Counted from the first letter of the stretch, positions 1-8,811 are shown. The stretch: 64,000 nucleotides of DNA from Serratia nematodiphila DZ0503SBS1 (GCF_000738675.1 NZ_JPUX01000002.1:186001-250000); one strand, 5' to 3'. Notes: generated by a model not told the origin, from the letters alone. Translations and numbers: made by a program.

Positions 1-58
1 GATGCTGCTGTTTTAGCTGGCGCAGCGTTTCCGCCGACGCCGGAGTGCCCGCTGTCAT
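1..58 (-). CDS. phnE2: second phosphonate ABC transporter permease, N-terminal fragment
   Basis: Only the first 19 codons lie in the window (MTAGTPASAETLRQLKQQH); the gene runs off the left edge. Its ATG overlaps the TGA of the upstream permease gene (ATGA), which indicates translational coupling in the phn operon. Many phosphonate/phosphite importers carry two PhnE-type permeases that form a heterodimeric channel. The second-permease assignment rests on position, since no diagnostic motif is visible in this fragment. Confidence 0.6.
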   Translation of the reverse strand, partial: MTAGTPASAETLRQLKQQH

Positions 59-957
59 TTTGCCCCCTCCACCACGCGCTTGCGCAGCTCGCCTGACACG
101 TAGTCGAGCACGGAAACCACCACGATGATCAGCAGCAGCGTCATGCTGACCTGATCGTAGCGGTCGAGTTTAATGTTGGTCATCAGCTCCTGGCCGATGC
201 CGCCCGCCCCCACCAGCCCCAAAATGGTCGACTGGCGAAAGTTGATCTCCAGCCGCATGAAGCTGTAGGAGAGAAACACCGGCTTCACCTGCGGCCACAG
301 GCCAAAGCGCATGCGCTGCAGCGGCGTGGCGCCGCAGGCCGCCAGCCCGCGCACCGGTTTGTTGGAGGCGGTTTCGATCGATTCGTAGAACAACTTGGTC
401 AGGCTGCCGATGGTGTGCAGCGCCAGCGCCAGGAAGCCGGGAATGGCGCCGATGCCGAACGCCATCACGAACATCACCGCCCACGCCAGCTCCGGCATGG
501 TGCGCAAGAACGCCACCAGCGTGCGGATCGCCAGCCGCACCGAGGCCGGGGTATAAGTGTTGCCGGCCGCCAGAAACGCCAGCACGGTCGCTACCAGCAC
601 CGAAAAAATGGTCGCCGCCAGCGCCAGCTGCAGGGTCTCCCAGATCAGCGGCAGCTGGATGTTCAGGCGATAGCCCCAATAGGCCAGCGAGCCTTCGGTG
701 CGCCCGTCGGCGAACAGCAGGTGCCAGTGCAGCGTCGGCACGGTTTCGGCCAAATAGTCGAAGAAGTGCGGAATAGACACCCAGACGGTGTGCAGGTTGA
801 ACTCGGCGAAGTTGCCGGCGCCCAGGTACAGCACCACCAGCCCGAGCGACCACAGCAGCGCTTCGCGCTTTTGCTTGCGGCGGATCCGTTGGTAATAGTG
901 TGCGAAATCGGTATTCAAAACAGGTCTTCCATCGTTATGGAACAAGGGGTTCAGCAT
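55..957 (-). CDS. phnE: phosphonate ABC transporter, inner-membrane permease PhnE
   Basis: About 300-residue integral membrane protein. A long polar N-terminus (about 40 residues with a basic RIRRKQKREA stretch) precedes the hydrophobic spans. The binding-protein-dependent permease signature is near the C-terminus (LRLEIN-type context, then GLVGAGGIGQELM), where the permease docks on the ATPase. It forms the channel for phosphonate or phosphite uptake with PhnC and PhnD. An ATG at 972 would add five residues, but ATG 957 has an AAGGGG Shine-Dalgarno six bases upstream and is preferred. That SD and start sit inside a 26-bp perfect palindrome. The gene lies 39 bp after phnD and overlaps the next permease by four bases. 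Confidence 0.9.
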   Translation of the reverse strand: MLNPLFHNDGRPVLNTDFAHYYQRIRRKQKREALLWSLGLVVLYLGAGNFAEFNLHTVWVSIPHFFDYLAETVPTLHWHLLFADGRTEGSLAYWGYRLNIQLPLIWETLQLALAATIFSVLVATVLAFLAAGNTYTPASVRLAIRTLVAFLRTMPELAWAVMFVMAFGIGAIPGFLALALHTIGSLTKLFYESIETASNKPVRGLAACGATPLQRMRFGLWPQVKPVFLSYSFMRLEINFRQSTILGLVGAGGIGQELMTNIKLDRYDQVSMTLLLIIVVVSVLDYVSGELRKRVVEGAK

Positions 958-969
958 GCTGAACCCCTT
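944..969. promoter_or_regulatory. 26-bp perfect palindrome over the phnE ribosome-binding site and start
   Basis: Two 13-base arms, AAGGGGTTCAGCA and TGCTGAACCCCTT, meet without a spacer. On the minus-strand transcript the palindrome contains the AAGGGG SD and the preferred phnE ATG at 957, between phnD and phnE. It could fold as an intercistronic hairpin that limits phnE translation or protects phnD mRNA, or it could be a protein-binding site. The palindrome is exact; the function is inferred. Confidence 0.6.
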
Positions 970-996
970 CATTCGGGCGGCCGAGGCAGCCGGGAA

Positions 997-1929
997 TCAA
1001 CGGTCGCCTTTGGTCAGCTCGCGCTTCATATCGATGATGGTCTGGTATTCCGCCAGGGTAGTGTCGCCGATGTGCTGTTTGCCGCCCATCGCTTTGATAA
1101 AGCACGCGTGATCGTCTTTATCCAGCTTCTTGATGGCGGTGACCACTTTGGCCTTGAAGTCGGCCGGCAGCGAGTTGCTCACCAGGATCGGGCCGTTCGG
1201 GATCAGCGGCGACTGCCAGATGATGCGGATCTGCTTCATCAGGTCCGGGTGATCCATGCGGATCATGCGGGTGAACGCGCCGCTGGTGTAGCCGGTGTTG
1301 TAGTCGCCGATCATCGACGCCCAGGTCACCGCGCCTTCAAACTGGCCGTTCAGCACGCCGAGGATGTCCTGCTCGTGGCCGCCGGAGAAGGTGACGCTGG
1401 AGAAGGTGTTGTTGTATTTGTTGTCGACCGTGCCGCCGAACAGCTTTTTAAACGCCTGGTTCGGGATCAGGAAGCCGGAGGTGGAATCCGGATCGGCGAA
1501 GCCGATGGCCTTGCCCTTCAGGTCTTCCAGTTTCTGGTACGGGCTGCCGGCCTTCACCACCACCACCGAGTGGTAGCCGCGCGACTGGTCGACGTCATCG
1601 ACCGCGATGCCGACGATGTCCACCGCTTTCGGATCCTTGATGTAGACCGAGGCGAACGACGACGGCGACATGCTCAGCACCAGGTCAATCTTGCCGCCCA
1701 GCAGGCCCTGGATCACGCCGGAATAGTCGGACGAGTTGCGCAGCTTGGTATCGACGTTCAGCTCTTTATCCAGGAACTGCTTCACGCACTGGTTATCGCC
1801 GATCTGCTGGGTGGCGTTCTGGCCGCCGAGAATGCCCAGGTTCAGCTCTTTCGGCGCATCCGCTGCGGCAGCATTAAATACCATCATCGCGCCGGCCATC
1901 AGGGTGGTCAGACTCAATACTTTTTTCAT
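997..1929 (-). CDS. phnD: phosphonate ABC transporter, periplasmic substrate-binding protein PhnD
   Basis: 310 residues with a clear Sec signal peptide (MKKVLSLTTLMAGAMMVFNA, cleavage near AAAADA). The mature protein has the type II periplasmic-binding fold of the PhnD/PtxB family: LNLGILGGQNATQQIGDN at the start, then GVIQGLLGGKIDLVLSMSPSS, and FADPDSTSGFLIPN, the segment that binds the phosphonate head group. It captures phosphonates (or phosphite) in the periplasm and delivers them to the PhnE permeases. It is the second gene of the minus-strand operon, 40 bp after phnC. No C-P lyase genes are present in the window, so the substrate's fate is not visible here. Confidence 0.9.
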   Translation of the reverse strand: MKKVLSLTTLMAGAMMVFNAAAADAPKELNLGILGGQNATQQIGDNQCVKQFLDKELNVDTKLRNSSDYSGVIQGLLGGKIDLVLSMSPSSFASVYIKDPKAVDIVGIAVDDVDQSRGYHSVVVVKAGSPYQKLEDLKGKAIGFADPDSTSGFLIPNQAFKKLFGGTVDNKYNNTFSSVTFSGGHEQDILGVLNGQFEGAVTWASMIGDYNTGYTSGAFTRMIRMDHPDLMKQIRIIWQSPLIPNGPILVSNSLPADFKAKVVTAIKKLDKDDHACFIKAMGGKQHIGDTTLAEYQTIIDMKRELTKGDR

Positions 1930-1969
1930 TAGGTGTGCCTTGTGTGTAAAGGATAAAGGTCAAAGTGCT

Positions 1970-2803
1970 TCAATGGATCTGATTGGCTTCTTCGCCATAC
2001 AGCTGGTGCAGGATCCGTTCGTTCAGTTGCGAAGGATGCCCGTCAAACACGATCTTCCCGTGGGCGATGCCGATCACCCGCGAGCAATACTCTTTCACCA
2101 GTTCGACCGAGTGCAGGTTCACCATCACCGCGATGCCGTCTTCGCTGATTTTCTGCAGCGCATCCATGATGCGGCGGGTGTTTTTCGGATCGAGCGACGC
2201 CACCGGCTCATCGGCCAGCAGGATTTGCGGATTTTGCATCAGCGCGCGGCAGATGGCGACGCGCTGCATCTGGCCGCCGGAGAGGTGCTCGGCGCGCTGC
2301 AGCGCGTGCGGCAGCATGTTGAGCCACTGCAACAGCTCAATGGCGCGAGCGCGATCGGCGTCATCGAACAGTTTGAAGAACGATTTCAGGGTGGAGGTGT
2401 GGCTCAGGCGCCCCAGCAGCACGTTGGTCATCACGTCCAGCCGCGGCACCAGGCAGAAGTCCTGGAAGATCATGCCGCAGCGCGCGCGCCACTGGCGCAT
2501 CTGGCGGCCGGCAAGCTGGGCGATATCCTGCGCCACGCCATCGTCTTCGAAGTGCAGCATCTCGCCGCAGCTGGAAGGAATAGTGCCGTTGAGGGTATGC
2601 AGCAGCGTGGACTTGCCCGCGCCGGAACGGCCGATCACCGCCACGAATTCGCCGGCGTGCAGATCGAAATTGATGTCATCCAGCACGCGCTGCTGCGCTT
2701 TGTAGGCCTTGCCGAGCCCCTTTACCGATAACACTTTGCGGGATGCGGCGGCGTGCTGCCCTGGAAAGTCGTGCTGCGCCAATTTTAACAGTGCCTGAGC
2801 CAT
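1970..2803 (-). CDS. phnC: phosphonate ABC transporter ATP-binding protein PhnC
   Basis: 277-residue ABC ATPase. Walker [10 protein letters not shown], signature LSGGQMQR, Walker B ILLADEP and switch histidine in MVNLHSVEL are all intact. About 23 polar residues precede the first beta strand ([11 protein letters not shown]), slightly longer than the usual PhnC. First gene of phnC-phnD-phnE-phnE2, preceded by a candidate Pho box, so induction by phosphate starvation is expected. It energises the PhnE channel at the cytoplasmic face. Confidence 0.92.
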   Translation of the reverse strand: MAQALLKLAQHDFPGQHAAASRKVLSVKGLGKAYKAQQRVLDDINFDLHAGEFVAVIGRSGAGKSTLLHTLNGTIPSSCGEMLHFEDDGVAQDIAQLAGRQMRQWRARCGMIFQDFCLVPRLDVMTNVLLGRLSHTSTLKSFFKLFDDADRARAIELLQWLNMLPHALQRAEHLSGGQMQRVAICRALMQNPQILLADEPVASLDPKNTRRIMDALQKISEDGIAVMVNLHSVELVKEYCSRVIGIAHGKIVFDGHPSQLNERILHQLYGEEANQIH

Positions 2804-2849
2804 ATGATTTCTCTGGTTTCAGTGGCTAATCATTATGGGCACCTATTAA

Positions 2850-2867
2850 CGGATAAGTTTATGACAG
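2850..2867 (-). promoter_or_regulatory. candidate Pho box upstream of phnC
   Basis: On the minus strand the sequence reads CTGTCATAAACTTATCCG. The first ten bases match the PhoB consensus CTGTCATAAA exactly; the second half-site is weak. A -10-like CATAAT follows 12 bases later, an arrangement typical of PhoB-activated promoters without a good -35. It lies 47 bp before the phnC start. The match is visible in the sequence; PhoB control is inferred. Confidence 0.5.
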
Positions 2868-2920
2868 TGGGATGATGGTTTTATGGCCGGGGCGTGACGC
2901 GTGCCGCCCCGGCGTGCGCA

Positions 2921-3961
<1,041 letters not shown>

Positions 3962-3971
3962 TCAACGCCAC

Positions 3972-4002
3972 AAAAAATAATGCCGCCAAACCGGCGGCAT
4001 TA
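3972..4002 (-). terminator. Rho-independent terminator of the trpS2 attenuator
   Basis: On the minus strand, a perfect stem TAATGCCGCC / GGCGGCATTA with a five-base GGTTT loop is followed by a six-T run. It lies between the leader peptide stop and the trpS2 start, so it must be read through for trpS2 expression. Its upstream arm (TGCCGCC) can pair instead with GGCGGCA at 4023-4029 just after the leader stop, forming an antiterminator. Confidence 0.88.
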
Positions 4003-4029
4003 AAAAGAGATGTGAATACTCGTGCCGCC

Positions 4030-4071
4030 TCAGAAGAGGCGCCACCATGACTGATTGTGGGTGGAGTGCAT
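4030..4071 (-). CDS. trpS2 leader peptide with tandem Trp codons
   Basis: A 13-codon ORF, MHSTHNQSWWRLF, too short for ordinary gene calling. An in-frame ATG at 4083 would give MNISMHSTHNQSWWRLF. Two consecutive TGG codons (4042-4047) abut segment 1 (GCCTC, 4036-4040), which pairs with segment 2 (GAGGC, 4027-4031). A ribosome stalled at the Trp codons would cover segment 1 and free segment 2 to pair with segment 3 of the terminator. This is the trpL arrangement. No strong SD precedes either start, the weakest part of the model. Confidence 0.8.
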   Translation of the reverse strand: MHSTHNQSWWRLF

Positions 4072-4091
4072 CGATATATTCATGGCATCAA

Positions 4092-4118
4092 GGTATACCC
4101 GCTGCGGCAGCACGTCAA
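4092..4118 (-). promoter_or_regulatory. candidate promoter of the trpS2 leader
   Basis: On the minus strand, TTGACG (4118-4113) is followed after 15 bases by TATACC (4097-4092), or after 17 bases by the poorer TACCTT. Either would start transcription just before the leader peptide. The match is moderate and the exact start is uncertain. Confidence 0.4.
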
Positions 4119-4215
4119 TAACCCGCCGCCGGTGCGTAAGACGACGTTACACTCCGGCATTTGCGTTCCTGGCCTGGCGCGCTAGGGTAAAACCTTCAAC
4201 CTGAAAAAGGAGCGC

Positions 4216-5094
4216 ATGATGAAGATCGGATTTGCCGGACTGGGTGGGATGGGCAGCGCCATGGCGGCCAACCTGTTGCAGGCGGGCTTCGCCTTAACGG
4301 TATGGAACCGCTCGCCGCAGGCGGCGCAGCCGCTGGTGAGCGCCGGCGCGCGGCAGGCCGAACGGCCGGAACAGTTGGCCGATGCCGAGGTGCTGATCAC
4401 CATGCTGGCTGACGATGCCGCCACGCAACAGGTGGTGGTGGACAGCGGATTGCTGCAGCGAATGAAACCGGGCGCGCTGCATATCAATATGGCGACCATC
4501 TCGGTCGAACTCGCCAAACGCCTGACGACGCTGCATGCGGAACACGGCATCGGCTATCTCGCCGCGCCGGTGCTGGGCCGGGTCGACGTGGCCGCCGCCG
4601 GCAAGCTGAATATTCTGGCGGCCGGCGATAGCGAGCGGCTGAAGCAAGCGCAGCCGCTGTTCGATGCCCTTGGCCAGAAAACCTGGCACTTCGGTGCCGA
4701 TCCGGCGCAGGCTAACGTGGTCAAAATCGCCACCAACTTTACCTTGGCCAGCGCCATTGAAGCGATGGCGGAAGGCAGCGCGCTGGTGCGCAACTACGGC
4801 GTGTCCGGCGCCGACTACCTGCAGATGCTGAGCAGCACCGTCTTCGCCGCCCCGGCCTATCAGGGCTATGGCGCGCTGATCGCCGCCGAGAAGTATTCAC
4901 CCGCCGGATTCCGGCTGGCGCTGGGGCTGAAGGACGTCGGGCTGGCGCTGGCCGCCGGCGCCGACAGCCATACGCCGATGCCGTTCGCCGGGGTGCTGAA
5001 AGACAACTTCCTCGACGCGATGGCGCAGGGGGATGCGGATCTGGACTGGGCGGCGCTGGCCAAGGTGGCGGCGCGGCGGGCGGGCCTGAAATAA
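4216..5094 (+). CDS. NAD(P)-dependent oxidoreductase, 3-hydroxyisobutyrate dehydrogenase family
   Basis: 292 residues. The N-terminal Rossmann motif IGFAGLGGMGSAMAANLL is the dinucleotide-binding hallmark of the beta-hydroxyacid dehydrogenase family. The catalytic lysine lies in VVKIATNF near residue 173, and the C-terminal all-helical domain is complete. Family members oxidise or reduce small beta-hydroxy acids (3-hydroxyisobutyrate, tartronate semialdehyde, succinic semialdehyde); the substrate cannot be read from sequence. AAGGAG precedes tandem ATGs at 4216 and 4219. The gene stands alone, between the divergent trpS2 leader and a strong terminator. Confidence 0.85.
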   Translation: MMKIGFAGLGGMGSAMAANLLQAGFALTVWNRSPQAAQPLVSAGARQAERPEQLADAEVLITMLADDAATQQVVVDSGLLQRMKPGALHINMATISVELAKRLTTLHAEHGIGYLAAPVLGRVDVAAAGKLNILAAGDSERLKQAQPLFDALGQKTWHFGADPAQANVVKIATNFTLASAIEAMAEGSALVRNYGVSGADYLQMLSSTVFAAPAYQGYGALIAAEKYSPAGFRLALGLKDVGLALAAGADSHTPMPFAGVLKDNFLDAMAQGDADLDWAALAKVAARRAGLK

Positions 5095-5096
5095 CG

Positions 5097-5120
5097 AACG
5101 GGGGCGTTGGCCCCCGTTTT
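5097..5120 (+). terminator. Rho-independent terminator
   Basis: Stem AACGGGGGC / GCCCCCGTT with loop GTTG, followed by TTTT. It sits between two convergent genes and ends the dehydrogenase transcript; the AA/TT-flanked stem may also work in reverse. Confidence 0.85.
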
Positions 5121-5126
5121 CCGTTA

Positions 5127-5654
5127 TCAGAACACGATGTCCGCCGCGGGCACCGCGCGGATCGGCACGCCGAAGCTGTCGATGTTCGACAGCGTCTCGT
5201 TATGGTGGGTGCGGATCAGCAGGCCATCGGCATAGGATTCGTCGTGGCAGGTATGCGCATCCGCCGCCAGCGTCACCGGATAGCCGCGCGCCGCCGCGCT
5301 GCGCACCGTGGTATCGATGCAAAACGGCGTGGAGTAGCCGCAAACCACCAGCTGCGATACGCCGTTGGCGATCAGTAACGCGCCGAGCGAGGTGCGCAGG
5401 AACGAGTCCGGCGTGGTTTTCTCCACCCGATGGTCGCCCGGCGCCACCGTCAGCGCCGCGAGCACTTGCCAGGCGGCGCTGCCGTGCGGCAACTCCTCGT
5501 CCGGCGTATGGTGCTGAATGACGACAACCGGCGCACCGGCCCGGCGGGCGCGCTCGCTCAGCTGATTGATGCGCGCAACGGTGCCCGCGGCATCCGCCGG
5601 CGGCGGCGTAAACAACCCTTCCTGCACATCGATAATCAACAGCGCGGTGGTCAT
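5127..5654 (-). CDS. isochorismatase-family cysteine hydrolase
   Basis: 175 residues. The catalytic triad of the family is visible: Asp in ALLIIDVQEGLF (residue 9), Lys in VEKTTPDSF, and the nucleophilic Cys in YSTPFCIDTTVRSAAARGY. Such enzymes hydrolyse small amides or vinyl ethers (nicotinamide, N-carbamoyl compounds, isochorismate); the substrate here is unknown. CAGGAG precedes the ATG. It is 28 bp downstream of the SUFU-like gene on the same strand and probably shares its transcript. Confidence 0.85.
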   Translation of the reverse strand: MTTALLIIDVQEGLFTPPPADAAGTVARINQLSERARRAGAPVVVIQHHTPDEELPHGSAAWQVLAALTVAPGDHRVEKTTPDSFLRTSLGALLIANGVSQLVVCGYSTPFCIDTTVRSAAARGYPVTLAADAHTCHDESYADGLLIRTHHNETLSNIDSFGVPIRAVPAADIVF

Positions 5655-5682
5655 GGCGGCTCCTGAAGAAAAGATAAGCGCG

Positions 5683-6786
5683 TCAGCACACCGGCTGGCG
5701 CGGGCGGAAAATATGGTCGACGCCCTGCTCGCGCAGCCTGTTCACCAGATCGTGCCCGCCATTCGGCGTGGCGTGCGCCAATTGGCGCTCGGCGGTAAAC
5801 ACCGGGCTGGCCCAGAACAGGTTAACCGGATCGCCATACTGCTGCGGCAGAGCCAGGTGCGCGTGATGCGGGTAGAAGGACGACGATAAAATATAGCCCT
5901 CATAGCCCAGCGGCGCCACGTCGGACTCCAGCGTATGCCCTTCGCCGATCCAGGTCAGCCGCGCCCACGGCGCATGAGCGAAACCGGCCAGCGCGCTGGC
6001 CATCTGCACCGCGTTGTCTTCAGTCATGTATTGGCTGTCGATGGCGATCGCCATCTCCATGCGGCGATAGCGCGAAGCCTCGTCGTTGAACAGGATCTCC
6101 ACCCACGGCATCGGCCGGATGCTGACCCCCATGGTGAGGAAGTAATAGATGCCGTCGCGTTCGTGCTGGGTGATGGCCATCGGCGGCCACTTGCCCTGAT
6201 CGATGGCGTAGTATTTTACCGAAGGGCCGAAATGCGGCTCATAGCGCGCCTGAAAATCGCGCTGCATCTTCGGCCAAGGATTGCCCTCTTCACGCTGCCA
6301 GCTGCGCCAAAACTGGCGGGTGCTTTCCGCCAGCGCATATTGCGTGTTGGTCGAGGCCGAACCGAGCGGATAGGCCAGTGGGCTCTCCTTGATACAGCTG
6401 GCCGAGTAGCACACCGAATGATCGATATACAGGCTCCAGCCGGGGATCACCGCCAACAGTTGGCCGTAATACCACAGGGCCGCGCCGTCGTCGCTTTCGC
6501 TCCACACCACCATCAGCCCTTCCGGGTTCAGCGGCGCTTCCCCTTCCAGGTTGCGGCAAAACTCCGCCGCCAGCATCGGCGGCTGCCCCTGCTCCAGCGC
6601 GGCGCGATCTTCCTGCAGCGGCGCGGCGGCCAGATTGCGCAGCCAGCAGGCGCGCACCTGATAGCGATCGCTGTAGGCTTCGGCGGGATAAATGTAAAAA
6701 TAGGCTGCCCGGTGATCTTGCTGAACCACCGCGACCAGCGTCTGGTTCTCATTGCTGACTTCAGCAAGTACGTATGACTCGTTCAT
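5683..6786 (-). CDS. suppressor-of-fused-domain-like protein
   Basis: 367-residue soluble protein without signal peptide or membrane span. The C-terminal half (about residues 185-360), with YYFLTMGVSIRPMP, WVEILF and a tail of NLFWASPVFTAERQLA, looks like the bacterial SUFU fold, a protein-interaction domain whose bacterial role is unknown. The N-terminal half is rich in Trp and Tyr and unassigned. ATG 6786 has a GAGGTGAT SD. It is likely co-transcribed with the isochorismatase-like gene. The family call is from remembered sequence style and is moderately sure; no enzymatic motif is evident. Confidence 0.6.
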   Translation of the reverse strand: MNESYVLAEVSNENQTLVAVVQQDHRAAYFYIYPAEAYSDRYQVRACWLRNLAAAPLQEDRAALEQGQPPMLAAEFCRNLEGEAPLNPEGLMVVWSESDDGAALWYYGQLLAVIPGWSLYIDHSVCYSASCIKESPLAYPLGSASTNTQYALAESTRQFWRSWQREEGNPWPKMQRDFQARYEPHFGPSVKYYAIDQGKWPPMAITQHERDGIYYFLTMGVSIRPMPWVEILFNDEASRYRRMEMAIAIDSQYMTEDNAVQMASALAGFAHAPWARLTWIGEGHTLESDVAPLGYEGYILSSSFYPHHAHLALPQQYGDPVNLFWASPVFTAERQLAHATPNGGHDLVNRLREQGVDHIFRPRQPVC

Positions 6787-6948
6787 ATCACCTCAATAGG
6801 GTCAGGGCGCGGCAGAATCGGCTGCGCGCCAAAAATGGAATGTGGCTTTGCCCCAAGTGTAAAACGCATTACTGGCCGGATCACCCGTAAAAGTCTCAAA
6901 AACGGCCGTAAACGAAGATAAACAAAGGCTAATTATAGCGGCTGCGGC

Positions 6949-7821
6949 TCATGACGGCTGAGTGATGCGCCGCACCGCACGCTGATAGGAACCGTTGCGC
7001 ATCGACGCGCCCAGCACCTTGCCCAAACCGGCGGCGCCCGTTCGCACCAGCCGCCGCCGCAGCGCGCCCGGATGAAAACCGAACTGCCGCTGCGCCCAAT
7101 CGGGCAACAGATCGATGCCCGCCTGCATCACCACCCCGCCGAGGGGGCGCGCCAATGCGCTCGGCGCCGGCGCCTTCAGCAGAATGCGCGCCACCTCTTG
7201 CGTGCGTTCATCGCACACCAGCTGCGGCCGCATCGCTTGCAGGTATTCTTCGACCTCCGCGCAGGACTGAGGAATTGCCGTCGCCCCCAGCGCGGCGGCC
7301 ACGCGCGCCGCTTCACGATAGTATTGATCCTGCAAATCGCGGGAAAGGTGCGGGTTGCGGTAGCGCAGGTGGCTGGCCAGAAAACGGCTGCTCTCCGCCA
7401 CGTGCACCCAGGTCAGCAGCGCCGGATCGCTGGCGGCATAAGGCGTGCCGTCGCTGCCGACGCCGGTCACCCGCAGATGGATGGCTTTGACTTTGGCGAT
7501 CAGCCGCTGCGCCTCGGCGGTCGGGCCGAAGGTGGTGACCGACACGAACTGGCTGGTGCGGCGCAGGCGGCCGATCATATCTTCGCGAAAATTGGAGTGA
7601 TCCCACACTCCGGCCAGCGCCAGCGGGTGCAGCATTTGCAGCAGCAAGGCGCTGACGCCGCCGCACAGCATCGGGGTGAAGTCGCGGTGTACCTGCCAGA
7701 TGACAGACTGCGGGCCGAACAAGCCCGGATCGCCCGGCGGGTTCTCAAAATCGACGCCGCCGAGCGCCAGCCCGGTCAGGCTGAGCACCTGTTTTTCTAT
7801 CGCTGCGCGTACCGCTTCCAT
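6949..7821 (-). CDS. oxygenase MpaB family protein (DUF2236)
   Basis: About 290 residues. Features of DUF2236/MpaB: GLFGPQSVIWQVHRDF near the N-terminus, LLLQMLHPLALAGVWDHS with the conserved His, then RLRRTSQFVSVTTFG and a WVHVAESSRF segment, the haem-linked histidine region. MpaB-type proteins are b-haem oxygenases (rubber oxygenase Lcp is the best-studied relative); the substrate here is unknown. A GTG at 7860 would add 13 residues, but ATG 7821 has GAGGGCGGCAGG immediately upstream and is preferred. It stands alone, with 160 bp of unremarkable sequence before the SUFU-like gene. Confidence 0.8.
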   Translation of the reverse strand: MEAVRAAIEKQVLSLTGLALGGVDFENPPGDPGLFGPQSVIWQVHRDFTPMLCGGVSALLLQMLHPLALAGVWDHSNFREDMIGRLRRTSQFVSVTTFGPTAEAQRLIAKVKAIHLRVTGVGSDGTPYAASDPALLTWVHVAESSRFLASHLRYRNPHLSRDLQDQYYREAARVAAALGATAIPQSCAEVEEYLQAMRPQLVCDERTQEVARILLKAPAPSALARPLGGVVMQAGIDLLPDWAQRQFGFHPGALRRRLVRTGAAGLGKVLGASMRNGSYQRAVRRITQPS

Positions 7822-8063
7822 CCTGCCGCCCTCTTGCTGGTTCAGCGGCCAGTGTATCACGCGACGGGCGCCTCATTGCGCCCTGCGGCGGTTGAAAGCA
7901 TTAACTTGCTGAATTACAGTTGTTATACCGCTTGCGAGAAGGCGGGCCTATTCGATCCACTGCAGAGGCGCTTTGCAGGGCGTTAACCCACGTTAATTCG
8001 GCACTAACCCCACAAAACCTCTATCTAGTTTCTTTTCCTTCAACTTAGATAGCAGAGAGTTCG

Positions 8064-8507
8064 ATGATTACCATCAGAGCACGCGCGGCGGAAGACAACG
8101 CGCAATTGGCAGATATCTGGCTGCGTTCGGTGCGCGCCACCCACCATTTTTTAACCGAAGACAACATCGCGCAGCTGTTCCCGCTGGTGCTGAACGACTA
8201 CCTGCCGGCGGTCAACGTTTGGGTGGCCGAAGACCGACCGGGGCATCCCTGCGGCTTTATCGGCCTGAACGGCAACAAGGTGGAGATGCTGTTTATCGAC
8301 GCCGATCAGCGCGGCCAAGGCGTGGGCAAAGCGCTGTTGACCCACGCGGAAACGCTGCACGATGAGCTGCAGCTGGACGTGAACGAGCAAAATCCGCAGG
8401 CCAGCGGTTTCTACCGCCACTACGGGTTTGTCATCACCGGCCGCTCGCCGCTCGACGGCCAGGGCAACCCGTTCCCGCTGCTGCACATGAAGCTGGACAA
8501 ACGCTAG
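8064..8507 (+). CDS. GNAT acetyltransferase, YjaB-like
   Basis: 147 residues, a single GNAT domain. The acetyl-CoA-binding motif A reads DQRGQGVGKALL (about residues 84-95), followed by LDVNEQNPQASGFYRHYGF and a C-terminal GRSPLDGQGNPFPLLHM. This order and wording closely match E. coli YjaB (VNEQNEQAVGFY, GRSEVDDLGKPYPLL). E. coli YjaB is a reported lysine acetyltransferase; the natural substrate is uncertain. The gene is monocistronic and followed by several hairpins. Confidence 0.85.
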   Translation: MITIRARAAEDNAQLADIWLRSVRATHHFLTEDNIAQLFPLVLNDYLPAVNVWVAEDRPGHPCGFIGLNGNKVEMLFIDADQRGQGVGKALLTHAETLHDELQLDVNEQNPQASGFYRHYGFVITGRSPLDGQGNPFPLLHMKLDKR

Positions 8508-8514
8508 CCCTCCG

Positions 8515-8533
8515 CCGGCCGCCCTGCGGCCGG
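8515..8533 (+). repeat. GC-rich hairpin, copy 1 of a repeated element
   Basis: CCGGCCGC-CCT-GCGGCCGG forms an eight-base stem directly after the YjaB-like gene. Essentially the same sequence recurs at 8680-8697. No T-run follows this copy. Confidence 0.6.
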
Positions 8534-8545
8534 TCAGTCTATTGA

Positions 8546-8581
8546 CAAAGAGGGGAAAAAGCGTGGTTTTTCCCCTCTTTG
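8546..8581. terminator. long bidirectional terminator hairpin
   Basis: Perfect 15-bp inverted repeat CAAAGAGGGGAAAAA / TTTTTCCCCTCTTTG around GCGTGG. The A and T tracts within the arms give U-rich tails on both strands. It ends the YjaB-like transcript. Confidence 0.75.
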
Positions 8582-8591
8582 TGGTGATCAG

Positions 8592-8627
8592 CCGAAAATC
8601 AATAATTTGATTTTCCTTGTTTTTTAT
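8592..8627 (+). terminator. AT-rich hairpin with T-tract
   Basis: GAAAATCA-ATAATT-TGATTTTC is followed by CTTGTTTTTT. It has terminator form, but no gene is visible between this and the hairpin just upstream, so it may be a back-up terminator or part of a small transcript. Confidence 0.5.
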
Positions 8628-8679
8628 TCGGTGCTCTCTGCCAACCCGGCAAGGGTATAAGGTTTGTCATCAATCTCGA

Positions 8680-8704
8680 CGGCCGCCCTGCGGCCGGTTT
8701 TCTT
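8680..8704 (+). terminator. GC-rich hairpin, copy 2, with T-tract
   Basis: CGGCCGC-CCT-GCGGCCG followed by GTTTTCTT, repeating the element at 8515. It lies between the terminators and the metN-like leader. I see no coding sequence in 8508-8908; the stretch holds four hairpins and the structured leader described separately. Confidence 0.5.
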
Positions 8705-8811
8705 CCCCCGCCTCCCCCGCCGCCTTATATATCAAATCAGAATAAGTAATAGATTTTACATTCTTCCTGTCACTATCAACCCTCGGTAGGATTGCCCGGT
8801 ATTCACCCGCA

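Noticed and set aside
415..1932. 505-codon plus-strand ORF
   Set aside because: Antisense to phnD and phnE; repetitive Arg/Gln/His composition typical of a shadow frame.
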